A stretch of 64,000 bases of DNA from Mycoplana azooxidifex (GTDB lineage: Bacteria; Pseudomonadota; Alphaproteobacteria; Rhizobiales; Rhizobiaceae): assembly GCF_014196765.1 (NCBI RefSeq), contig NZ_JACIEE010000001.1, positions 496,001 through 560,000 of the forward strand, written 5' to 3'. This document shows, one piece after another, positions 59,550 to 64,000 of the stretch. Numbering within the stretch: position 1 is the first letter of the stretch; each line of letters opens with the position of its first letter. The position numbers and the translations under genes are program-made. Under the pieces are notes generated by a model. It had not been told where the DNA came from. It made no database searches and worked only from the letters and a program-made list of their open reading frames with translations.

Positions 59550-61000
59550 CGGTCGAGCTCCTCCAGGGCTTTGCGCAGTTCCGCGTGGTCGGAGAACGGC
59601 AGCGTGACGCTACCGATCGTTTGCCCCTCTTCGTGCCCCTTGCCGGCGACGATCAGCGTATCGCCTGCCGAAAGCATGGCGACGGCGGCACCGATCGCCT
59701 CCGCCCGGTCGCCGATTTCCGTTGCCCCATTTGCCGCCGCCATGATCTCCGAGCGGATCACCTCCGGCACTTCCGATCGCGGATTGTCGTCGGTGACGAT
59801 CACGACGTCGGCAAGCCTCGTGGCGATCTCGCCCATGATCGGCCGCTTGCCCTTGTCCCGGTCGCCCCCGCAACCGAAGACGACGATGATCCGGCCCGAC
59901 GTGAACGGCCGCACCGAGGATAGCACGTTTTCCAGTGCATCCGGCTTGTGGGCGTAGTCGACATAGGCGAGCGCGCCGGTCTTCGTATGCCCGACCAGTT
60001 CAAGCCGCCCCGAGGCGCCGACCAGGTGGCCGAGGGCCGCCATGGCGTCCCTTGCCGCAACGCCGGTCGACATGGCAAGGCCGGCTGCGACCAGCGCGTT
60101 GGCGACCTGGAAGTCGCCAGCGAGCGGGATATGGATCTCGTAGATGTCGTCGCCGACATGGACCTCCGCCATCTGCTTGTGGCGGAAGTGCTCCACGCGC
60201 TTCAGGCAGATATAGGCGCCCTTGCGGCCGACCGTGCGCACGTCGAGGCCGGCTTCCGTCGCAGCCTCGATCGCCGCTTTCGACCATTCGTCGTCGGAAA
60301 AGATCACCGCCGGCGCACCCTTGGGCAAGAGGGTGTCGAACAGCCGCATCTTGGCGGCCATGTAGTGCTCCACCGTCGGGTGGTAGTCCATGTGGTCGCG
60401 GCCGAGATTGGTGAAGGCGCCGGCGGAAAGCCGCACGCCGTCGAGGCGCGCCTGGTCGAGACCGTGGCTGGAGGCTTCCATCGCCGCATGGGTGACGCCG
60501 GCATCGGCGAGTTCGGCGAGAAGCCTGTGCAGGGAGACGGGATCGGGCGTCGTCAGCGAGCCGTAGTCCTCGCGGCCGGGCGCGGTCACGCCCGTCGTGC
60601 CGATCATCGCCGCCGCATGGCCCGCATGCGCCCAGATCTGCCGGGTAAACGAGGCGACCGAGGTCTTGCCGGCAGTACCCGTGACGGCGACCATCGTCTC
60701 CGGCTGGCGGCCGAAGTAGCGGGCAGCCGCAAGCGCCAGGAACCGGCGCGGGTCGTCCACGGCAAGGACGGGAACGGATGCCTCGACCCTTGCCCCCCGC
60801 CCCGTCACGATGGCGGCGGCGCCCCGCGAGACGGCGTCGGCCGCATAGGCCGTTCCGTCCGCCTTCGTCCCGGAAAGGGCGACGAACAGATCGCCGGGAG
60901 AGACCTTGCGGCTGTCCGCCGAAATGCCGCCAATCTCGATTGCCGCCACGGCGGCGTCCAGCTCAGCAATTTCGGCTCCGGCAAGGTCTGAGATCTTCAT
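59546..61000 (-). CDS. murE: UDP-MurNAc-L-Ala-D-Glu meso-diaminopimelate ligase
   Basis: A 484-residue Mur ligase. P-loop [21 protein letters not shown] and the diaminopimelate-selecting motif DNPRSE (about residue 408) are visible, so the peptidoglycan is of the meso-DAP type. ATG at 61000 gives the family-like start M-K-I-S-D-L. It lies 70 bases after ftsI and overlaps murF. Confidence 0.97.
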   Translation of the reverse strand: MKISDLAGAEIAELDAAVAAIEIGGISADSRKVSPGDLFVALSGTKADGTAYAADAVSRGAAAIVTGRGARVEASVPVLAVDDPRRFLALAAARYFGRQPETMVAVTGTAGKTSVASFTRQIWAHAGHAAAMIGTTGVTAPGREDYGSLTTPDPVSLHRLLAELADAGVTHAAMEASSHGLDQARLDGVRLSAGAFTNLGRDHMDYHPTVEHYMAAKMRLFDTLLPKGAPAVIFSDDEWSKAAIEAATEAGLDVRTVGRKGAYICLKRVEHFRHKQMAEVHVGDDIYEIHIPLAGDFQVANALVAAGLAMSTGVAARDAMAALGHLVGASGRLELVGHTKTGALAYVDYAHKPDALENVLSSVRPFTSGRIIVVFGCGGDRDKGKRPIMGEIATRLADVVIVTDDNPRSEVPEVIRSEIMAAANGATEIGDRAEAIGAAVAMLSAGDTLIVAGKGHEEGQTIGSVTLPFSDHAELRKALEELDR

Positions 61001-61070
61001 ATGCAGCTCTGTTCTTCTTGAAGGCGGCCGTTTCATCTACGAATCGGCGCTTGCCCCGTTCATTCTGCGC

Positions 61071-62822
61071 TCAATAAGACACGAGCAAGGCAGACCCGTC
61101 CTCCCCGAATTTCGGCTTTACACCGAGAAGTGGGGCGCTGCGGCGGATGATCTCGCCGACCATGGGGGCCGCATTCAGGCCCGCCGTCCGCCCCCCGCCC
61201 TCGCCAGTCTTCGGCGCGTCGATGAAGGTCAGCACCATGTATTGCGGGTCGTCGATCGGGAAGGCGGAGAGGAAGGCATTGAAATTGAGGCCGTTCTTTG
61301 CATAGCGGCCGTTGACCACCTTGTCGGCCGTGCCCGTCTTGCCGCCGACGTTGAAGCCGGGCACCAGCGCACGTTTGCCCGAGCCGTTCATCGCGTTCCA
61401 GCGCAGCAGGAAGCGCATGTCCTCGCCGGTGCTCGGTTTCACAACCGCCTGCGCCATGGCGTCGGCCTCTTCGCGGCTGCGCGGCAGGAAGGTCGGCGGA
61501 AGGTACTTGCCGCCGTTCAGCAGCGCCGCGCCTGCGACCGCCGTCTGCAAGGGCGTCGTCGAGACGCCGTGGCCGAAGGAGATGGTGACGGAGTTGATCT
61601 TCTTCCACTCGCGCGGCTGCGAGGGCGTTTTCACCTCCGGCAGCTCCGTCTGCATCTTCGTGAGCAGGCCGATCCGTGTCAGGAATTCCTTGTGGCCGGG
61701 AATGCCGACGATGTCGGCCATCTTGGCCGTGCCGATGTTGGAGGAGTACTGGAAGATCTCCGGCACGGTCAGCACGCGGTGCTTGCCGTGGAAGTCCTTG
61801 ATGGTGAAGCCGCCGATGCGGATCGGATAGCGGGCGTCGAAACTGTCGGTCAGCTTCACCTTGCCGGAATCAAGCGCCATCGCGGTGGTAAACGTCTTGA
61901 AGGTCGATCCCATCTCGAAGGTGCCGTCCGACATGCGGTTCAGCCAGCCGTCCTTGGCGCTCTCGGCCGGGTTGTTCGGATCGTAGTCCGGCACCGAGGC
62001 CATGGCGAGCACCTCGCCGGTGTGCACATCAAGGACGACCGCGCCGGCGGCCTCGGCCTTGTACTTCTCCATCGACGTCACCAGCACGTCGTGCACCATC
62101 GCCTGGACGCGCACGTCGATAGACAACCGCACCGGCTCCATCTTGGCGTCGCTGGTCATGCCGATCGCGGCAAGGTCGGCCAGCCCCTGGTTGTCGATGT
62201 AGCGCTCCATGCCGGCGATGCCGCGGTTGTCGATGTTCACATAGCCGACGATATGGGCCGAGGTGGAGCCGCTCGGATAGAAGCGGCGCTTCTCCGGCCG
62301 AAAGCCGACACCCGGGATGCCGAGCGCGAGGATGCGGCTCTGCTGCTTCGGCGTCAGCTGGCGCTGCAGCCACTGGAAGCGCGAATCGGATGTCAGCTTC
62401 TTGTAGGTCCCCTTCGGATCGAGCTCCGGCAGCACGGTCTGCAGCAGTTCCAGCGCCTCGTCGGGATCGACGATCTTGTGCGGCTCGGCATAGAGCGAAA
62501 CGGTGCGGATGTCGGTCGCCAGGATCTCCCCGTTGCGATCGACGATGTCGGGTCGCGATGCGAGCAGGCGGTCGGCCGGGCCGATGCTGGAAACGGATTC
62601 CGGCTGCGTCATGCCGTATTGCACCAGCCGTCCGCCGACGATGCAGTAGGCGAGCCCGAAGCAGGCCATCATGACAGCGACGCGGCTTTTCGCCTGCGAG
62701 GCGCTGCGCTTGCGATGCCCCTGGAAAGCCGTGGATCCCATTGCGCCCGCCGGCCGGCCGTTGCCGCCATGCGAGAAGTGGGCCTTGCTCTTGACGTCCA
62801 TGATGCGGGAGAGAAACGACAT
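61071..62822 (-). CDS. ftsI: Division-specific transpeptidase FtsI (PBP3)
   Basis: A 583-residue class B penicillin-binding protein. A membrane anchor sits at about residues 47-66, a pedestal domain follows, and the transpeptidase domain has Ser306-x-x-Lys309 (GSTFK), SxN at 360-362 (YSSN) and KTG at 495-497 (GGKTGTAD). ATG at 62822 overlaps the ftsL stop by 1 base (TGATG). Confident. Confidence 0.97.
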   Translation of the reverse strand: MSFLSRIMDVKSKAHFSHGGNGRPAGAMGSTAFQGHRKRSASQAKSRVAVMMACFGLAYCIVGGRLVQYGMTQPESVSSIGPADRLLASRPDIVDRNGEILATDIRTVSLYAEPHKIVDPDEALELLQTVLPELDPKGTYKKLTSDSRFQWLQRQLTPKQQSRILALGIPGVGFRPEKRRFYPSGSTSAHIVGYVNIDNRGIAGMERYIDNQGLADLAAIGMTSDAKMEPVRLSIDVRVQAMVHDVLVTSMEKYKAEAAGAVVLDVHTGEVLAMASVPDYDPNNPAESAKDGWLNRMSDGTFEMGSTFKTFTTAMALDSGKVKLTDSFDARYPIRIGGFTIKDFHGKHRVLTVPEIFQYSSNIGTAKMADIVGIPGHKEFLTRIGLLTKMQTELPEVKTPSQPREWKKINSVTISFGHGVSTTPLQTAVAGAALLNGGKYLPPTFLPRSREEADAMAQAVVKPSTGEDMRFLLRWNAMNGSGKRALVPGFNVGGKTGTADKVVNGRYAKNGLNFNAFLSAFPIDDPQYMVLTFIDAPKTGEGGGRTAGLNAAPMVGEIIRRSAPLLGVKPKFGEDGSALLVSY

Positions 62823-63217
62823 CAGCGTGCCACCGAGCCTGTTGCGATCTTGTCCGTATTGCCCGCGCCGCCCTTGGCCTTGGCGACCTTGTCGGCGTCC
62901 TTTCCGTCCTCCTCGAGCGCCGGCAGCTCGGCAGTCGGCATCGGCAGTTCCATCGGCTGGACGAGCTGTGTGGATTGCGTCGGCACAAGCTGGAGGTCGC
63001 CCTCGTAGGCCTTCACCAGCCTGTTGAGCCGGGTCGGCTGCGTCAGCAGCGCCCAATCGGCACGCAGGAGGTCGATCGTGTGTTCCTCGAGCAGGATCTC
63101 CGCATCCAGCTTGCGAACTTCGTCGAGCTTGTTCTCGGCCTTGTGCTTTATCGTGTAGGTCACGGTCGCAGCAGCGGTCATGACGACGACGAGAATGGCG
63201 TCAAAGGTGCGAAACAT
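62822..63217 (-). CDS. ftsL: Cell division protein FtsL
   Basis: A 131-residue bitopic divisome protein. A short cytoplasmic tail, a membrane segment (about residues 6-24) and a coiled coil (about 28-70) with regularly spaced Leu/Ile are visible. A Pro/Glu-rich tail follows. Position between rsmH (3 bases) and ftsI (overlap) supports the call. Sequence conservation of FtsL is generally low, so context carries weight. Confidence 0.9.
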   Translation of the reverse strand: MFRTFDAILVVVMTAAATVTYTIKHKAENKLDEVRKLDAEILLEEHTIDLLRADWALLTQPTRLNRLVKAYEGDLQLVPTQSTQLVQPMELPMPTAELPALEEDGKDADKVAKAKGGAGNTDKIATGSVAR

Positions 63218-63220
63218 CCA

Positions 63221-64000
63221 TCAGCCTCCAATCTTCTCAAGGCTTGCCAGGTCGGGCAGTTCGAAAATCGACAGGTCATCCGTCCCGGAAGGGGCCGCGG
63301 TCCGCTCGCCGGCCCGCAACTTGGCCGAACGCGCGCGGGGATTGACGGCACTTTCCTCCTCACTCGCCACGATCATGGACTTCCCGACTGGTGCGAAGAT
63401 TACGTCGCGCTTAATTAGCTCAGGCAGATGACGCGAACCCGCGGATTTTCCCGAGCGGTCAAGGAAGAATTTCTTGACGATCCGGTCCTCCAGCGAATGG
63501 AAGCTGACCACGACGAGCCGTCCGCCGGGCTTGATCACCCGCTCGGCGGCGAAGAGCGCGCGGGCCAGTTCGCCGAGTTCGTCGTTGACGAAGATGCGCA
63601 GCGCCTGGAAGACGCGGGTCGCCGGATGGATCTTGTCCTTCGCCTTCCTGGGGGTGACGATCTCGATCATCCCGGCGAGGTCTCGCGTCGTCTCGAACGG
63701 CGTATCAGCGCGGCGTTTCTCGATCGCGCGGGCGATGCGGCCCGCCTGCTTCTCCTCGCCGAGAAAACCGAAGATGCGGATGAGGTCGGAAACCTTGGCG
63801 CGATTGACGACGTCGGCGGCGGAAACGCCGGCGCTCGACATGCGCATGTCGAGCGGGCCGGTCTTCTGGAAGGAAAAGCCGCGCTCGGCCTCGTCGAGCT
63901 GCATTGAGGACACGCCGATGTCGAGCACGACGCCGTCGAGCCCGCCTTCCGGCGCATGCCGCGCCAGCTCGGAAAACTGCGAATGGATGAGCGAAAGGCG
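63221..64000 (-). CDS. rsmH: 16S rRNA (cytosine(1402)-N(4))-methyltransferase, 5' part missing
   Basis: 260 codons are present; the frame is open to the right edge so the N-terminal part (about 80 residues with the SAM motif start) is outside the window. The visible part has [11 protein letters not shown], the family motif [14 protein letters not shown] and [14 protein letters not shown]. RsmH methylates C1402 of 16S rRNA. It heads the division cluster and is 3 bases from ftsL. Confidence 0.96.
   Translation of the reverse strand, partial: RLSLIHSQFSELARHAPEGGLDGVVLDIGVSSMQLDEAERGFSFQKTGPLDMRMSSAGVSAADVVNRAKVSDLIRIFGFLGEEKQAGRIARAIEKRRADTPFETTRDLAGMIEIVTPRKAKDKIHPATRVFQALRIFVNDELGELARALFAAERVIKPGGRLVVVSFHSLEDRIVKKFFLDRSGKSAGSRHLPELIKRDVIFAPVGKSMIVASEEESAVNPRARSAKLRAGERTAAPSGTDDLSIFELPDLASLEKIGG

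Noticed and set aside
60906-63008. 700-codon open frame on the plus strand
   Set aside because: It lies opposite ftsI, ftsL and murE, whose motifs are complete. Long antisense frames are expected in high-GC DNA with strong third-position bias.

Overview
The window is a high-GC (about 64% by eye) chromosomal segment of an alphaproteobacterium, most likely a member of the Rhizobiaceae close to Ensifer/Sinorhizobium or Shinella. This rests on protein resemblance, the order of the division genes, GANTC (CcrM) and CtrA-type sites, and dispersed rhizobial palindromic repeats. I cannot fix the genus by reading alone. No tRNA, rRNA, CRISPR array, prophage or insertion sequence is visible. Coding density is high and the genes are ordinary core and near-core functions, with a few unusual elements.

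Left part (1-35.6 kb): an AsmA-family protein cut by the left edge, a D-lactate/glycolate-type FAD dehydrogenase, a secreted RTX protein with a GH114-type glycosidase domain, an RND efflux pair divergent from a Tat-exported cyclase and a CxxC carboxymuconolactone decarboxylase-like protein, a Tat-lipoprotein L,D-transpeptidase, and a UvrD/PcrA helicase with a palindromic repeat inserted in frame. Then come a DUF2778 (Tlde1-like) protein, a DUF1059 protein, an amidase divergent from cutC, creA, pncA, cheW, a SCO1 copper chaperone behind a tiny membrane protein, a UbiH-type monooxygenase and prmA. Downstream of prmA, on the other strand, is a striking structured RNA whose two loops display anti-Shine-Dalgarno sequences. 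It is followed by a secreted hypothetical protein, an Xaa-Pro aminopeptidase, azlCD, panCB (with a possible leader peptide), a DEAD-box helicase and a PAS protein.

Right part (35.6-64 kb), nearly all on the minus strand: the division and cell wall (dcw) cluster. Read in the direction of transcription from the right edge it runs rsmH (partial), ftsL, ftsI, murE, murF, mraY, murD, ftsW, murG, murC, murB, then an interruption (an MHS-type transporter on the plus strand, a GGDEF protein, aqpZ), then ddlB, ftsQ, ftsA, ftsZ, lpxC, bamD, recN, ligA. Most dcw genes overlap by 1-4 bases or are a few bases apart, which indicates translational coupling. The interruption divides the cluster into a precursor-synthesis unit and a ddlB-ftsQ-ftsA unit. 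The second unit has its own upstream region with a CtrA-like box and five GANTC sites. A strong terminator follows ftsZ.

What deserves a second look: the anti-SD RNA at about 26.3-26.5 kb, the palindromic repeat translated inside the helicase, the GH114-RTX fusion, the panCB leader ORF, and the putative cell-cycle control region upstream of ddlB.
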